NCBI RefSeq assembly: GCF_002204795.1
Contig: NZ_NIXO01000016.1
Location: forward strand, 1-64,000
From: Pseudomonas sp. K2I15
GTDB taxonomy: Bacteria > Pseudomonadota > Gammaproteobacteria > Pseudomonadales > Pseudomonadaceae
DNA: 64,000 nucleotides
Reading direction: 5' to 3'
Positions within the stretch are counted from its first letter, which is position 1, and each line of letters begins with the position of its first letter. The position numbers were made by a program, and so were the translations under genes. This document shows positions 8,421-18,576 of the stretch, one piece after another. The notes below the pieces were generated by a model. That model was given only the letters and a program-made list of their open reading frames with translations, was not told the DNA's origin and made no database searches.

Positions 8421-9772
8421 TGGCGAAGAAAAAAATCCTGCTCAATGCCTTCAACATGAACTGCATTGGGCACATCAACCATGGCCTGTGGACCCATCCA
8501 CGGGACAACTCGACCCAATACAAGACCATCGAATACTGGACCGACCTGGCGCAGTTGCTGGAGCGCGGGCTGTTCGACGGGCTGTTCATCGCCGACATAG
8601 TCGGCGTGTATGACGTCTACCAGAACTCGGTGGACGTGCCGCTCAAAGAGGCGATCCAACTGCCAGTCAACGACCCGTTGCTGCTGGTCTCGGCCATGGC
8701 TGCGGTCACCAAGAACCTCGGCTTCGGCCTCACCGCCAACCTCACCTACGAGCCGCCGTATCTGTTCGCCCGGCGCATGTCCACACTGGATCACCTGAGC
8801 CGCGGCCGGGTGGGCTGGAACATCGTCACCGGCTACCTCGACAGCGCCGCCAAGGCCATGGGCCTGACCGAGCAAGTCGAGCATGACCGGCGCTACGACC
8901 AGGCCGACGAATACCTGCAAGTGCTCTACAAGCTCTGGGAAGGCAGCTGGGAAAACGACGCGGTGATCAACGATCCGCAAGCGCGGGTGTATGCCCAGCC
9001 GGAGAAGGTGCACAAGGTCGAGCACAAGGGCGAGTTCTATCAGGTGGAGGGTTATCACCTGTGTGAGCCGTCTCCACAACGCACGCCGGTGCTGTTCCAG
9101 GCGGGCAGCTCGGACCGTGGCTTGCTGTTTGCCGGGCGCCACGCCGAGTGCGTGTTCATCAGCGGGCAGAACAAGGCGTCGACCAAAATCCAGGTGGACA
9201 AGGTACGCGCCAGCGCCGTGGAAGCCGGGCGCAACCCGGATGACATCAAGGTGTTCATGGGGCTGAACGTGATCGTCGGCGCCACCGAAGACGCCGCGTG
9301 GGCCAAGCACGCCGAGTACCTGAGCTACGCCAGTGCGGAAGCCGGCGTGGCGCATTTCTCGGCCTCCACGGCGATTGATTTTTCCCAATACGAACTGGAT
9401 GAACCGATCCAGTACGTGAAGAGCAACGCCATCCAGTCTGCGACCAAAAACCTGCAAAACAACGACTGGACCCGGCGCAAATTGCTTGAGCAACACGCCC
9501 TCGGCGGCCGCTATATCACCCTGGTGGGTTCGCCTGCACAGGTGGCTGACGAGCTGGAGTCATGGATCAGCGAAACCGGCCTGGATGGCTTCAACCTGAC
9601 GCGCATCGTCACCCCGGAAAGCTACGTCGACTTTATCGAACTGGTGGTGCCGGAGCTGCAGCGCCGGGGCTCGTACAAGACCGCGTATGAGACCGGAACG
9701 CTGCGGGAAAAAGTGTTCCACCGCTCAGCGCACTTACCTGAACAACACACCGGTTCCACCTACCGCCACTGA
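8420..9772 (+). CDS. FMNH2-dependent monooxygenase, NtaA/SnaA/DszA family
   Basis: A two-component luciferase-like monooxygenase, 450 residues. The family oxidises organosulfur or chelator substrates with reduced FMN from a separate reductase. Motifs include ILLNAFNMNCIGHINHGLW at the N-terminus, GLFDGLFIADIVGVYD, the conserved HLSRGRVGWNIVTGYLDSAA near residue 135 that lines the flavin site, and QAGSSDRGLLFAGRHAECVF. The usual annotation is NtaA/DmoA family LLM oxidoreductase. ATG at 8420 shares a base with the preceding stop. No flavin reductase gene lies in the operon, so reduced flavin must come from elsewhere. Desulfonation is inferred from the two sfnB neighbours; the exact substrate is unknown. 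Confidence 0.88.
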   Translation: MAKKKILLNAFNMNCIGHINHGLWTHPRDNSTQYKTIEYWTDLAQLLERGLFDGLFIADIVGVYDVYQNSVDVPLKEAIQLPVNDPLLLVSAMAAVTKNLGFGLTANLTYEPPYLFARRMSTLDHLSRGRVGWNIVTGYLDSAAKAMGLTEQVEHDRRYDQADEYLQVLYKLWEGSWENDAVINDPQARVYAQPEKVHKVEHKGEFYQVEGYHLCEPSPQRTPVLFQAGSSDRGLLFAGRHAECVFISGQNKASTKIQVDKVRASAVEAGRNPDDIKVFMGLNVIVGATEDAAWAKHAEYLSYASAEAGVAHFSASTAIDFSQYELDEPIQYVKSNAIQSATKNLQNNDWTRRKLLEQHALGGRYITLVGSPAQVADELESWISETGLDGFNLTRIVTPESYVDFIELVVPELQRRGSYKTAYETGTLREKVFHRSAHLPEQHTGSTYRH

Positions 9773-9776
9773 CCCC

Positions 9777-9876
9777 TGTAGGAGCGAGCTTGCTCGCGAA
9801 AATCGTTAACGATAACGCGGGGCCCCTGACACCCCGTGGCGCCCTCAAGTTTTTCGCGAGCAAGCTCGCTCCTACA
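9777..9876. repeat. REP pair (REPIN), GGAGCGAGC variant
   Basis: TGTAGGAGCGAGCTTGCTCGCGAA at the left end returns inverted at the right end, with about 50 bases between. It fills the space between the monooxygenase gene and metQ, so the following importer may have its own promoter or be read through the element. Confidence 0.9.
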
Positions 9877-9890
9877 ATTGGAAACCCATT

Positions 9891-10700
9891 ATGAAAAAAA
9901 CATTGCTCAGCCACCCAGTCAAAGCATTGGCCCTCGCCCTCGGGCTGTTCAGCTCGGCCGTATTCGCCGCTGACGCGCCGTTGAAAGTCGGCACCACCGC
10001 CGCCTTCGCGATTCCCCTGGAAGCCGCCGTCGAAGAGGCCAGCAAGCAGGGTTTGAAAGTTGAACTGATAGAGTTCACCGACTGGATCGCGCCCAACGTC
10101 AGCCTGGCCGCCGGCGATATCGACGTGAACTACTTCCAGCACATCCCGTTCCTGGAAAACGCCAAGGCCGCCGCAGGCTTTGACCTGGTGCCATTCGCCC
10201 CAGGGATCATCAATAACGTCGGCCTCTACTCGAAGAAGTACAAAAACTTCAACGACCTGCCCCAAGGCGCCACGGTCGCCATTGCCAACGACCCGATCAA
10301 CAGCGGTCGCGGCCTGCAGTTGCTGGCCAAGGCGGGCTTGATCACCCTCAAGCCGGGCGTGGGCTACAAGGCCACCGAAGAAGACATCGTCGCCAACCCG
10401 AAAAAGATCAAGATCCTGCAAGTGGAAGCCGTGCAACTGGTACGCGCCTATGACGACGCCGATCTGGTGCAGGGCTACCCAGCCTATATTCGCCTGTCCA
10501 AGACCTTCGATCCTGAGTCTGCATTGCTGTTCGACGGCATCGACCACAAGGAATACGTAATTCAGTTCGTGATCCAGCCGAAAAGCAAAACCGACCCGCG
10601 CCTGATCAAGTTCATCGACATCTACCAGCACTCGCCGGTAGTACGCGCCGCCCTGGATAAATCCCTCGGCAAGCTCTACCAAGTCGGCTGGGAAGGCTGA
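9891..10700 (+). CDS. metQ: MetQ/NlpA-family substrate-binding protein
   Basis: Binding protein of a methionine-type ABC importer. The 269-residue protein has a signal peptide ending near [11 protein letters not shown]. It has no lipobox cysteine, so it looks like a soluble periplasmic receptor, unlike E. coli MetQ, which is a lipoprotein. The mature part follows the NlpA family: [20 protein letters not shown], then [15 protein letters not shown], then [13 protein letters not shown]-like residues ([19 protein letters not shown]). metN begins two bases after the stop and metI overlaps metN, forming a complete importer. Given the sfnB neighbours the cargo may be methionine, its sulfoxide or another organosulfur compound. 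Confidence 0.88.
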   Translation: MKKTLLSHPVKALALALGLFSSAVFAADAPLKVGTTAAFAIPLEAAVEEASKQGLKVELIEFTDWIAPNVSLAAGDIDVNYFQHIPFLENAKAAAGFDLVPFAPGIINNVGLYSKKYKNFNDLPQGATVAIANDPINSGRGLQLLAKAGLITLKPGVGYKATEEDIVANPKKIKILQVEAVQLVRAYDDADLVQGYPAYIRLSKTFDPESALLFDGIDHKEYVIQFVIQPKSKTDPRLIKFIDIYQHSPVVRAALDKSLGKLYQVGWEG

Positions 10701-10702
10701 TC

Positions 10703-11821
10703 ATGAGCGCCGCCACAGCACAACGACGCGAGTCGCAACCACCGCAGCTGGACGCGCAGCAGACCGAGCTGCATCCGGCGCTGAACCATGCCCATGTGCG
10801 TTTTATCAACCTGGGCAAGACCTATGACGGGCAACCAGTGCCTGCGCTGCAAGGTATCGACCTGGCGATCCAGCGCGGCGAGGTGTTCGGCATCATCGGC
10901 CGTAGCGGCGCCGGCAAGTCGTCGCTGATCCGTACCATCAACCGCCTGGAACAACCGAGCAGCGGCCGGGTGTTGATTGACCAGGTGGACATCGGCGACT
11001 TCGACGAAGACCGCCTGGTCGCGCTGCGTCGGCGCATCGGCATGATCTTCCAGCACTTCAACCTGCTGTCGGCCAAGACTGTGTGGCAGAACGTCGAACT
11101 GCCGCTGAGAGTCGCGGGCGTGCCCAAGGAGCAGCGCGAGAAAAAGGTTCGCGAGCTGCTGGAATTGGTCGGCTTGCAGGATAAGCACAAGGCCTACCCG
11201 GCGCAGCTGTCCGGCGGGCAGAAACAGCGGGTGGGCATTGCCCGTTCGCTGGTGCATGACCCACAAATTCTGTTGTGCGACGAGGCCACTTCGGCGCTCG
11301 ACCCGGAGACCACCCAATCGATCCTCGGCCTGCTGCGCGAGATCAACAAGCGCCTGGGCCTGACCATCGTTTTGATCACCCACGAAATGGCCGTGATTCG
11401 CGAGATTTGCGACCGCGTGGTGGTGCTGGAGCACGGCCATGTGGTCGAGCAAGGCCCGGTATGGGAAGTGTTCGGCAACCCGCAGCATGAGGTCAGCAAA
11501 ACCCTGCTGGCACCGCTGCAACATGGCCTGCCCGAAGAGCTGCAAAGCCGTTTGCACGCCACTCCTACATCAAAGGACGACGCAGTGGTGCTGCGTTTGC
11601 AATTGACCGGCAGTGCCGAAGACGAACCGGATTTGGCCGCGCTGTTCAGCGCCCTCGGTGGCCGCGTGCGCTTGCTGCAAGGCGGCGTGGAACGCATCCA
11701 GGGCCATGCCTTGGGGCAATTGCTGCTGGCGGTAAGTGGCTCGTCCCTGACCGCCGAAGAACTGCGTACCCGCGCCGGGCGCTGGGCACAACAGGTGGAG
11801 GTGCTGGGCTATGTGGTTTGA
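10703..11821 (+). CDS. metN: Methionine-type ABC transporter, ATP-binding protein
   Basis: ATPase of the MetNIQ-type importer, 372 residues. It carries an N-terminal extension of about 30 residues rich in Gln and Arg, Walker [12 protein letters not shown] near residue 70, [20 protein letters not shown], the signature [16 protein letters not shown], Walker [15 protein letters not shown] and [14 protein letters not shown]. The last 80 residues form the C-terminal NIL regulatory domain, which in E. coli MetN binds methionine and causes trans-inhibition. The length and the NIL domain fix the family. It overlaps metI by 11 bases. Confidence 0.92.
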   Translation: MSAATAQRRESQPPQLDAQQTELHPALNHAHVRFINLGKTYDGQPVPALQGIDLAIQRGEVFGIIGRSGAGKSSLIRTINRLEQPSSGRVLIDQVDIGDFDEDRLVALRRRIGMIFQHFNLLSAKTVWQNVELPLRVAGVPKEQREKKVRELLELVGLQDKHKAYPAQLSGGQKQRVGIARSLVHDPQILLCDEATSALDPETTQSILGLLREINKRLGLTIVLITHEMAVIREICDRVVVLEHGHVVEQGPVWEVFGNPQHEVSKTLLAPLQHGLPEELQSRLHATPTSKDDAVVLRLQLTGSAEDEPDLAALFSALGGRVRLLQGGVERIQGHALGQLLLAVSGSSLTAEELRTRAGRWAQQVEVLGYVV

Positions 11822-12455
11822 TCGTTTATTGCAGGGCGCCATCGACACGCTGTTGATGGTCGGTGTGTCGTCGCTGATCGCGTTGCTGGTGGGGGTCCCG
11901 CTGGCGGTGTTCCTGGTGACCAGCGACAAGGGCGGCATCTATCAGGCGCCCGCGTTGAATCGGGCGCTGGGGGCGTTCGTTAACCTGTTTCGTTCGATTC
12001 CGTTTTTGATTCTGATGGTGGCGTTGATTCCGTTCACCCGGCTGATCGTCGGCACCACCTATGGCGTGTGGGCGGCAGTGGTGCCGCTCACCATTGCAGC
12101 CACGCCGTTTTTTGCGCGGATCGCCGAGGTCAGCTTGCGCGAAGTCGATCACGGCTTGATCGAGGCGGCGCAGGCCATGGGTTGCCGGCGCTGGCATATT
12201 ATCTGGCATGTGCTGTTGCCGGAGGCGCTGCCGGGGATTGTCGGGGGCTTCACGATTACCATCGTGACCATGATCAACTCCTCGGCCATGGCCGGGGCGA
12301 TTGGCGCCGGCGGGTTGGGGGACATTGCCTATCGCTATGGCTATCAGCGTTTTGATACGCAGATCATGCTCACGGTGATTGTGCTGCTGGTGATCCTGGT
12401 GGCGGTGATTCAGTTGGGCGGCGATCGGTTGGCCAGGGTTCTGAACAAGAGGTGA
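11811..12455 (+). CDS. metI: Methionine-type ABC transporter, permease
   Basis: Inner-membrane channel subunit of the importer, 214 residues with about five hydrophobic segments, the MetI norm. Landmarks are [19 protein letters not shown] near residue 60, the docking loop [20 protein letters not shown], then [20 protein letters not shown] and the conserved [20 protein letters not shown]. The ATG lies inside the end of metN, indicating translational coupling. The gene completes metQ-metN-metI. Confidence 0.92.
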   Translation: MWFDRLLQGAIDTLLMVGVSSLIALLVGVPLAVFLVTSDKGGIYQAPALNRALGAFVNLFRSIPFLILMVALIPFTRLIVGTTYGVWAAVVPLTIAATPFFARIAEVSLREVDHGLIEAAQAMGCRRWHIIWHVLLPEALPGIVGGFTITIVTMINSSAMAGAIGAGGLGDIAYRYGYQRFDTQIMLTVIVLLVILVAVIQLGGDRLARVLNKR

Positions 12456-12494
12456 GGTATAGTCGGGCCCTCTCAGCGCCCGGTATTGCCCGCC

Positions 12495-13121
12495 ATGAAA
12501 CTCGCCCCCGACGACCTCGACCAAATCACGTCCACCACCCTCGGCCACTACAACAAGGTGGCCGAGGATTTTCGTGAAGGCACCCGTGATCACGATGTAA
12601 GCCAGAACATTGATGCGTTGTTGCGGCATATCCAGGGCGACGCGCCGTTTACCGTGCTGGATTTCGGCTGCGGGCCGGGGCGGGATTTGCAGACGTTTAC
12701 CCGTATGGGCCACATCGCAGTGGGGCTCGACGGCTCTGAACGGTTTGCGCAGATGGCCCGGGAAGACAGCGGCTGTGAAGTGCTGCAGCAGGATTTTCTG
12801 AAGCTCGATTTACCCGCCGGACGTTTCGACGGGATCTTCGCCAATGCGGTGCTGTTTCATATTCCCAAGCAGGAGTTGCCGCGCATTCTCGGGCAGTTGC
12901 ATGGGGCGTTGAAGGTCGGTGGTGTGTTGTTCAGCTCAAACCCTCGGGGTGAAAACCAGGAGGGTTGGAACGGGCCGCGGTACGGCTCGTATCATGACTT
13001 GCAGGCTTGGCAAGAGTTGCTGACGGCGGCAGGGTTTGTGGAGTTGGAGCATTACTTCCGGCCAGCCGGGTTGCCTCGGGAACAGCAGCCGTGGCTGGCG
13101 AGTGTGTGGCGCAAAAGGTAG
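12495..13121 (+). CDS. Class I SAM-dependent methyltransferase
   Basis: A small cytoplasmic methyltransferase of 208 residues. Motif I is VLDFGCGPGRDLQTF near residue 55, followed by GLDGSERFAQMA, an acidic second motif region (CEVLQQDFLKLDLP), FDGIFANAVLFHIPKQELPR and VGGVLFSSNPRGEN. These fit the Methyltransf_11/25 group, whose substrates are very varied. The start ATG 12495 lacks a strong ribosome site; a TTG nine bases upstream is also possible. It lies 39 bases after metI on the same strand and may be the last gene of that operon. Its substrate is unknown. Confidence 0.85.
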   Translation: MKLAPDDLDQITSTTLGHYNKVAEDFREGTRDHDVSQNIDALLRHIQGDAPFTVLDFGCGPGRDLQTFTRMGHIAVGLDGSERFAQMAREDSGCEVLQQDFLKLDLPAGRFDGIFANAVLFHIPKQELPRILGQLHGALKVGGVLFSSNPRGENQEGWNGPRYGSYHDLQAWQELLTAAGFVELEHYFRPAGLPREQQPWLASVWRKR

Positions 13122-13143
13122 GTTTTTGTTGCCTGGGCTGACG

Positions 13144-13212
13144 CCTTCGCGAGCAAGCCCGCTCCCACAGGGGGAATGCATTCCAAAATGTGGGAGCGGG
13201 CTTGCTCGCGAA
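13144..13212. repeat. REP pair, closely spaced
   Basis: CTTCGCGAGCAAGCCCGCTC and its inverted copy lie only about 20 bases apart, between two convergent genes. A folded transcript would form a long hairpin and could serve as a transcript end for both sides. Confidence 0.9.
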
Positions 13213-13228
13213 TGTCTCACCGCCGCCA

Positions 13229-15400
13229 CTAATCCACCTGATACACCACAACCTGCGCGCCAGGCACAAAAGCCGTAATACTCCCCTCAGCAAAGTTCGC
13301 CACCAGCCGCGTCCCATCGGCAAACGTGGTCTGCTGCACCTGTTTATCTGCCGTCAACCAGCGAAAATCCGTCATCGCCTGAGTCGCCAGCCGCTCATGC
13401 AACGGGCGGAAGAACGCGTCCTGGCGTTGAATCAACGGCAAGCGCTGCTTCACCGTCGCAGCGCTCAAGTGATACAGCGGCGGCACGTTGTAGAGCAGCT
13501 GCGTCAGCTCGTTCTCAGCCCGCACGTTGCTCAGTTTCAGGCTATCGAACAGCCAGTGGTGCGTGGTGATGACCGAGCCATGGAACACCGCCTGATACAG
13601 CGGCAGGCGCATCGCCGGGTCGAAGTAGACCGTGCGAAACGGCTCCTTCAACGGCACCGATTTGAAGAACACCGCCGGCTGTTCCGGCGGGTACCAGGCG
13701 CCTACGTAGTAAGGCGACTGCTTGTCCTGGGTCATCTGCCGATCACCCCAGCCCAGCACCGGCGTTTGCATGCCGTGGGCAAACAGAATGCCTTGGGCGG
13801 TAATCGCGTTGCCGTCCTCGGAACCTGCCGGCAGCTTGAGCACGCTACTGATCCAGCGGGAGGCGTCGATATTGCCTTCGGCGTTTTGCGCCTGGGTCAT
13901 GCTGGCCCCCGTGCGATAGCTGTCGAACAGCATGCTGGTGGCATAAGCATCGAGGAACCAGGCGTTGAACCCGGACTTGGCCTGCACCGCCTTCACCCGC
14001 GCTTCCAGCAACGGCCGCACGCAGCGTGGGTCGGTGTAATGGCCGGACTGCTGGAAGCCGGTCTTGAGCTGGCCGCCCTTCAACACAATCGCGCACTCGC
14101 GGTAGGCCTTGCTGCCCAGGTGCGCGGTGGTCCAGTCGGGGTTTTCGGTGGCAGACAAGGCGGTTTCATAAGAGTCGTAGGGCGCCATCAAGTAGCCGGC
14201 ATCCACCCCGGCCTTGACTGCTTCAGGATGCCAAAGCCCGCCTTCCCAGCCTTCGCCCTGGGTCACCAGCAGGCGTTTGAGCCCCGTGTCTTTCAACGCG
14301 TTGGTGACCGATAAGGTGTTGCCCCAGGTCTCGGGCGTGGCGCTCAAAACACCGGCAAAAACCACGGCCAATTCGCGACGCAATGCGCCGTACCCGTCAG
14401 CGAGTTGGGTCATGTCCGGCTCAGTGGAAGGCTGCCAGCTCTGCCGGGCTTTTTTGTTGATTGCAGCGTTCAAGCCGCGCAGGAGCACGGTTTGCTCATA
14501 CGGTTGCTTGACCTGTCGAACCTGCGCCGCCTCTTTGTCCAACAAGCCATTCAGCTCAGCCGCCAACCCTTTGCCGCTGCGCAGCAGCTTGAGCAGTTGC
14601 GGCCAATCGCGCACATCGCCCGGGCCCAGCAGGTCGTTGCCCCACAGGTAGATATGGCTGGCACCCAGCAGCTTTTGCGCTTCCGGGGTTTGCCGCAATT
14701 TGTCCGCCAACGGTTCATAACGCCCCTGCTCCACCAGCCACTGGCGATAACGCTTGGCGCCGGCCAGCGGATCACTTTCGCCAAGGTGCAACAGCAGCGT
14801 CATCGGTGCAGAAGGGTCCAGCGTGGTGAACTCATGGGACGCGGACAACGCCAATCCTTTACCGTCGGCCTGCCAGTGCAAGCGATTGTTGTAAGGATTG
14901 GTCATCAGCCAATTGAGGGTAAACGCGCCATGATCGACACCCCACAGCGGCAGGCTGAGGTCCTGGGTGGTGTTGACGTCGCCCTGCTCCAGCAGGAAGT
15001 GTTGCCATACAACATTGCCCGCTGGTACGTAATGCCCTTCGGCAAGGGGCCAGATAAGGCCACTACCCATGGCGCTTGCGGGTTGCTGGAGGATCGCCAG
15101 TTCACCCGCCTCACGGGCGGTGATCGTCAGGGCGAGATCCCGTTGATCAAGGGTGGCACTCAGGCGGTAGGCGCCATCGTCCCATTCCCAGCGAGCCTGG
15201 CTGGCGCTTTGGGACAGCTGGTTGACCGCGTGCGCAGATACTCCGCTTGAAGCCTGCACGGCGGTCTTGTCGCTGGGGGTGACGTGGATCGCGAGGGTTG
15301 CAGGGTCGAGCTCAACCCGCCACAGGGCGTTCTCCAGCACCGTGCCCGCAAGGGCCACAGGTGACAGCAACAACGTACAAACCAGCAGGAAATAACGCAT
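13229..15400 (-). CDS. Secreted glycoside-hydrolase-like protein
   Basis: A 723-residue protein with a clear signal peptide (MRYFLLVCTLLLSPVALAG), so it acts outside the cytoplasm. The start at 15400 was chosen for that signal; an upstream in-frame start would add 22 residues. The first 200 residues are beta-rich (ENALWRVELDPATLAIHV). The middle and C-terminal parts contain barrel-like blocks such as RLLVTQGEGWEGGLWHPEA, AGYLMAPYDSYETA, FNAWFLDAYATSMLFDSY and VFHGSVITTHHWLFDS. Several Asp residues at strand ends (APYDSYE, WFLDAY) could be catalytic. It resembles Pseudomonas proteins annotated as glycoside hydrolases related to GH101/DUF5696, but I am not certain of the family. It is isolated, with convergent and divergent neighbours. 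Confidence 0.7.
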   Translation of the reverse strand: MRYFLLVCTLLLSPVALAGTVLENALWRVELDPATLAIHVTPSDKTAVQASSGVSAHAVNQLSQSASQARWEWDDGAYRLSATLDQRDLALTITAREAGELAILQQPASAMGSGLIWPLAEGHYVPAGNVVWQHFLLEQGDVNTTQDLSLPLWGVDHGAFTLNWLMTNPYNNRLHWQADGKGLALSASHEFTTLDPSAPMTLLLHLGESDPLAGAKRYRQWLVEQGRYEPLADKLRQTPEAQKLLGASHIYLWGNDLLGPGDVRDWPQLLKLLRSGKGLAAELNGLLDKEAAQVRQVKQPYEQTVLLRGLNAAINKKARQSWQPSTEPDMTQLADGYGALRRELAVVFAGVLSATPETWGNTLSVTNALKDTGLKRLLVTQGEGWEGGLWHPEAVKAGVDAGYLMAPYDSYETALSATENPDWTTAHLGSKAYRECAIVLKGGQLKTGFQQSGHYTDPRCVRPLLEARVKAVQAKSGFNAWFLDAYATSMLFDSYRTGASMTQAQNAEGNIDASRWISSVLKLPAGSEDGNAITAQGILFAHGMQTPVLGWGDRQMTQDKQSPYYVGAWYPPEQPAVFFKSVPLKEPFRTVYFDPAMRLPLYQAVFHGSVITTHHWLFDSLKLSNVRAENELTQLLYNVPPLYHLSAATVKQRLPLIQRQDAFFRPLHERLATQAMTDFRWLTADKQVQQTTFADGTRLVANFAEGSITAFVPGAQVVVYQVD

Positions 15401-15522
15401 GGCGCAGGCCTTTGCAAACAGGATCAGGCCCGGAGGGTAAAACAATTGATCGGGTGCATGGGGCAAACAAATGTTTCAGAGAACATTCCCACGTCCGTGT
15501 AGGAATGTCATCGCGGTGGCTG

Positions 15523-18500
15523 TCAGGCTTGTTCTTTCTTCGGCTCGCGAATCTTGTACCAGGCCACATAAAGCGCCGGCAGGAACAGCAGCGTCAGCAA
15601 GGTAGCGATGATGATCCCGCCAATCATCGCGTAGGCCATCGGCCCCCAGAACACTTCCCGGGCGATGGGGATCATGCCCAGGCTGGCCGCCGCCGCCGTC
15701 AGCAGGATTGGCCGGCGCCGGTGCTCGGTGGCTTCCACCACTGCGTCCCACGGCGTGTAGCCGTCGCGTTCGTAGGCGTCGATCTGCGTCACCAGAATCA
15801 CCGAGTTACGGATGATGATGCCGATCAACGCGAGAATCCCCAGGATCGCCACAAAACCCATGGGCGTGCCCGTGGGAATCAGCGCCAACACCACGCCAAT
15901 CAACCCTAGCGGCGCGACGCTGGCCACCAGGAACATCTTCTGCACGCTGTGCAACTGAATCATCAGGAAGGTCGCCATCAAAAACAGCATCAGCGGCACC
16001 ACCTTGGCAATCGGGCCCTGGGCCTTGCCGCTTTCTTCCACGGTACCGCCGGTAGCAACCTTGTAGCCCACCGGCAATGCGGCGCTGAACTTGTCGATCT
16101 CCGGCTTGAGCTGTTTCACCAGGTCGGTCGGCTGCATGTCGTCGCGCACCGCCGCCTTGATGGTGATGGTCGGCTTGCGATCGCGACGCCACACCAAAGG
16201 CTGTTCAAGCTCATAGCGCACGGTGGCAAATGCCAGCAGCGGAATCGAGGTGCCGTTGGGCGTGACGATCTGCAGGTTCTGCAAGGTCTCCGGCGTACCG
16301 CGTTCGGCGTCTTCGGCGCGGCCGACCACGTTGATCAGGTAGATATCGTCATGCACCTGGGTCACCGACGCGCCGCTGACCACGCTGTTCATCAACTGCG
16401 CCACGTCTTCCGACGACAGCCCCAGTTGCCGCGCCTTGTCCTGCGCGATGTCCACCCGCAGGACTTTGCCCGGCTCGTTCCAGTCGTAGATGATCTCGCC
16501 CATGTGGGTATTTTTATCGAGCATCGTCGCCAGTTCGATCGCATGTTTGCGCACCTGGTCGATGTCCTTGCCAGACACCCGGTACTGGATCGGACGCCCC
16601 ACCGGCGGCCCCATTTCCAGCGGCTGCACGAAGCTGCCCACGCCGACAAAATCATCTCGCAGGTGTTTTTGCAGGCGGGCAATCAACGCGCCGCGTTCTT
16701 CCAGGCCTTTGCTGACAATCACCAACTGCGCGTAGTACGGGTTCTCCAGTTGCTGGTCGAGCGGCAGGTAGAAACGGATCGCACCCTGGCCGATGTAGGT
16801 GCTCCAGCGAGCAATGTCCGGGTCGGACTTGATGATCGCCTCAAGGCGGTCGACGGCCTTGCGGGTTTCATTGATCGAGGCGTTTTGCGGCAGGTTGAGG
16901 TCGACGAGGATTTCCGGACGGTCCGAAGACGGGAAAAACTGGTTCTGCACGAACTGCATGGAAAACACCGAGGCCACGAACAGCAACACCGTAATGCCGA
17001 TGGCCCACCAGCGATTGCGCATCGCCCAGAGCATGCCGCCATTGAAGGCCCGGCCTACGCGGCCCGGCTCGGCGCTGTGGGGTTTTACCTTACTGCTGAG
17101 GATATGCACACCCAGCACCGGCGCAAACAATACGGCGACCACCCAAGAAACCAGCATCGCCACGGCAATCACCGCGAACAACGTAAAAGTGTACTCACCC
17201 GCCGAACTCGCGTTGAGGCCAATCGGCACAAAACCAGCCACCGTCACCAGCGTGCCGGTCAACATCGGGAACGCGGTGGAGGTGTAGGCGAAGGTTGCCG
17301 CCTGCTCCTTGGTTTCGCCTTTTTCCAGGCGCGTGATCATCATCTCCACGGTGATCATCGCGTCGTCCACCAACAGGCCGAGGGCGATGATCAAGGCGCC
17401 CAGCGACACCCGCTGCATGGTAATGCCGCTGTATTCCATGAACACAAACACCAGCGCCAGCACCAGTGGAATCGAGCACGCCACCACCAACCCGGCGCGC
17501 ACGCCAAGGCTGATAAAGCTCACCACCAGCACGATGATCACCGCTTCAAACAATGCGCTGGTGAAACCACCCACGGCCTCTTCCACCACTTCGGCCTGAT
17601 CGGAAACCTTGTGCACGCCCACACCTACCGGCAGGTCGGCGGTCAGCTCGTCCATGCGTTGGTGCAGGGCCTTGCCGAAGTCCTGGATGTTGCCGCCCTT
17701 CTGCATGGCGATGGCCAAGCCGATGGCGGGCTTGCCGTTGAAACGGAACATCGGCGTCGACGGGTCGACATAGCCACGGGTGATATCCGCGATATCCGCC
17801 AGCCGATAGAAACGGTCATTGAGCCGCAGGTTGACGTTGGCCAGGTCCTTCTCCGAGGCGAACTGCCCGGAGGTGCGCACCGAAATCCGCTCTGGCCCCG
17901 CCTCGATCACCCCGGCCGGGGTCACGGCGTTCTGCGATTGCAGGCTCTGCACCACTTGGCGCTGATCAATCCCCAAGGCCGCTAACTTGCGGGTGGAGAA
18001 ATTCAGGTAAATCACTTCGTCCTGCTGGCCGATCATCTCGACCTTGCCCAGCCCCGGCACCGAACGAATCTCGGCGCGCGCTTGCTCAACGTAATCGCGC
18101 AACTGGCGCATCGACAGGCCATCGGCGGTAAAGGCGTAGATAGAACCGAATACATCACCGAACTCGTCGTTGAACGCCGGCCCCTGCAAGCCTTGGGGGA
18201 AGCTGCCGCGGATGTCGTCGATCTTCTTGCGTACCTGGTACCAGATCTCCGGGATAGCCTTGGCGCTGGTGGTGTCCTTGAGGAACACAAACACCGTCGA
18301 CTCACCGGGCCGGGTGTAACTTTTCACGTAGTCGAGGGAGTCGAGCTCTTCGAGCTTTTTCTCGATGCGGTCAGTGACCTGCCTCAGGGTTTCTTCCTGG
18401 GTCGCACCGGGCCAGCGGGTCTGGATGATCATGGTCTTGATGGTGAACGAGGGGTCTTCCTCGCGGCCGAGGTTCATGTACGAGAACACGCCCATCAGCA

Positions 18501-18576
18501 GCGCGACGAACATCAGGTACCAGACGAAGGACTGATGCTTGAGGGCCCAGTCGGATAAGTTGAAGCTCCCTTTCAT
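15523..18576 (-). CDS. triC: RND efflux pump inner-membrane transporter (TriC-like)
   Basis: Proton-driven inner-membrane pump of the HAE1/AcrB superfamily, 1017 residues, slightly shorter than AcrB. The N-terminal helix is followed by REEDPSFTIKTMIIQTRWPG, typical of the MexK/TriC branch. The transmembrane proton-relay region reads GLLVDDAMITVEMMITRLEK (paired Asp near residue 407), and the second half has ILALIGIIIRNSVILVTQID and RRRPILLTAAAASLGMIPIA. It is the last gene of a three-gene operon with two adaptor genes; its ATG overlaps the second adaptor stop by four bases. Two adaptors plus one pump is the hallmark of P. aeruginosa TriABC, which exports triclosan with OpmH. The substrate here is unproven. 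Confidence 0.88.
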   Translation of the reverse strand: MKGSFNLSDWALKHQSFVWYLMFVALLMGVFSYMNLGREEDPSFTIKTMIIQTRWPGATQEETLRQVTDRIEKKLEELDSLDYVKSYTRPGESTVFVFLKDTTSAKAIPEIWYQVRKKIDDIRGSFPQGLQGPAFNDEFGDVFGSIYAFTADGLSMRQLRDYVEQARAEIRSVPGLGKVEMIGQQDEVIYLNFSTRKLAALGIDQRQVVQSLQSQNAVTPAGVIEAGPERISVRTSGQFASEKDLANVNLRLNDRFYRLADIADITRGYVDPSTPMFRFNGKPAIGLAIAMQKGGNIQDFGKALHQRMDELTADLPVGVGVHKVSDQAEVVEEAVGGFTSALFEAVIIVLVVSFISLGVRAGLVVACSIPLVLALVFVFMEYSGITMQRVSLGALIIALGLLVDDAMITVEMMITRLEKGETKEQAATFAYTSTAFPMLTGTLVTVAGFVPIGLNASSAGEYTFTLFAVIAVAMLVSWVVAVLFAPVLGVHILSSKVKPHSAEPGRVGRAFNGGMLWAMRNRWWAIGITVLLFVASVFSMQFVQNQFFPSSDRPEILVDLNLPQNASINETRKAVDRLEAIIKSDPDIARWSTYIGQGAIRFYLPLDQQLENPYYAQLVIVSKGLEERGALIARLQKHLRDDFVGVGSFVQPLEMGPPVGRPIQYRVSGKDIDQVRKHAIELATMLDKNTHMGEIIYDWNEPGKVLRVDIAQDKARQLGLSSEDVAQLMNSVVSGASVTQVHDDIYLINVVGRAEDAERGTPETLQNLQIVTPNGTSIPLLAFATVRYELEQPLVWRRDRKPTITIKAAVRDDMQPTDLVKQLKPEIDKFSAALPVGYKVATGGTVEESGKAQGPIAKVVPLMLFLMATFLMIQLHSVQKMFLVASVAPLGLIGVVLALIPTGTPMGFVAILGILALIGIIIRNSVILVTQIDAYERDGYTPWDAVVEATEHRRRPILLTAAAASLGMIPIAREVFWGPMAYAMIGGIIIATLLTLLFLPALYVAWYKIREPKKEQA

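Noticed and set aside
15949-17985. 678-codon plus-strand frame opposite the RND pump
   Set aside because: His/Gln/Arg-rich shadow frame with no recognisable fold; the pump motifs are on the minus strand.
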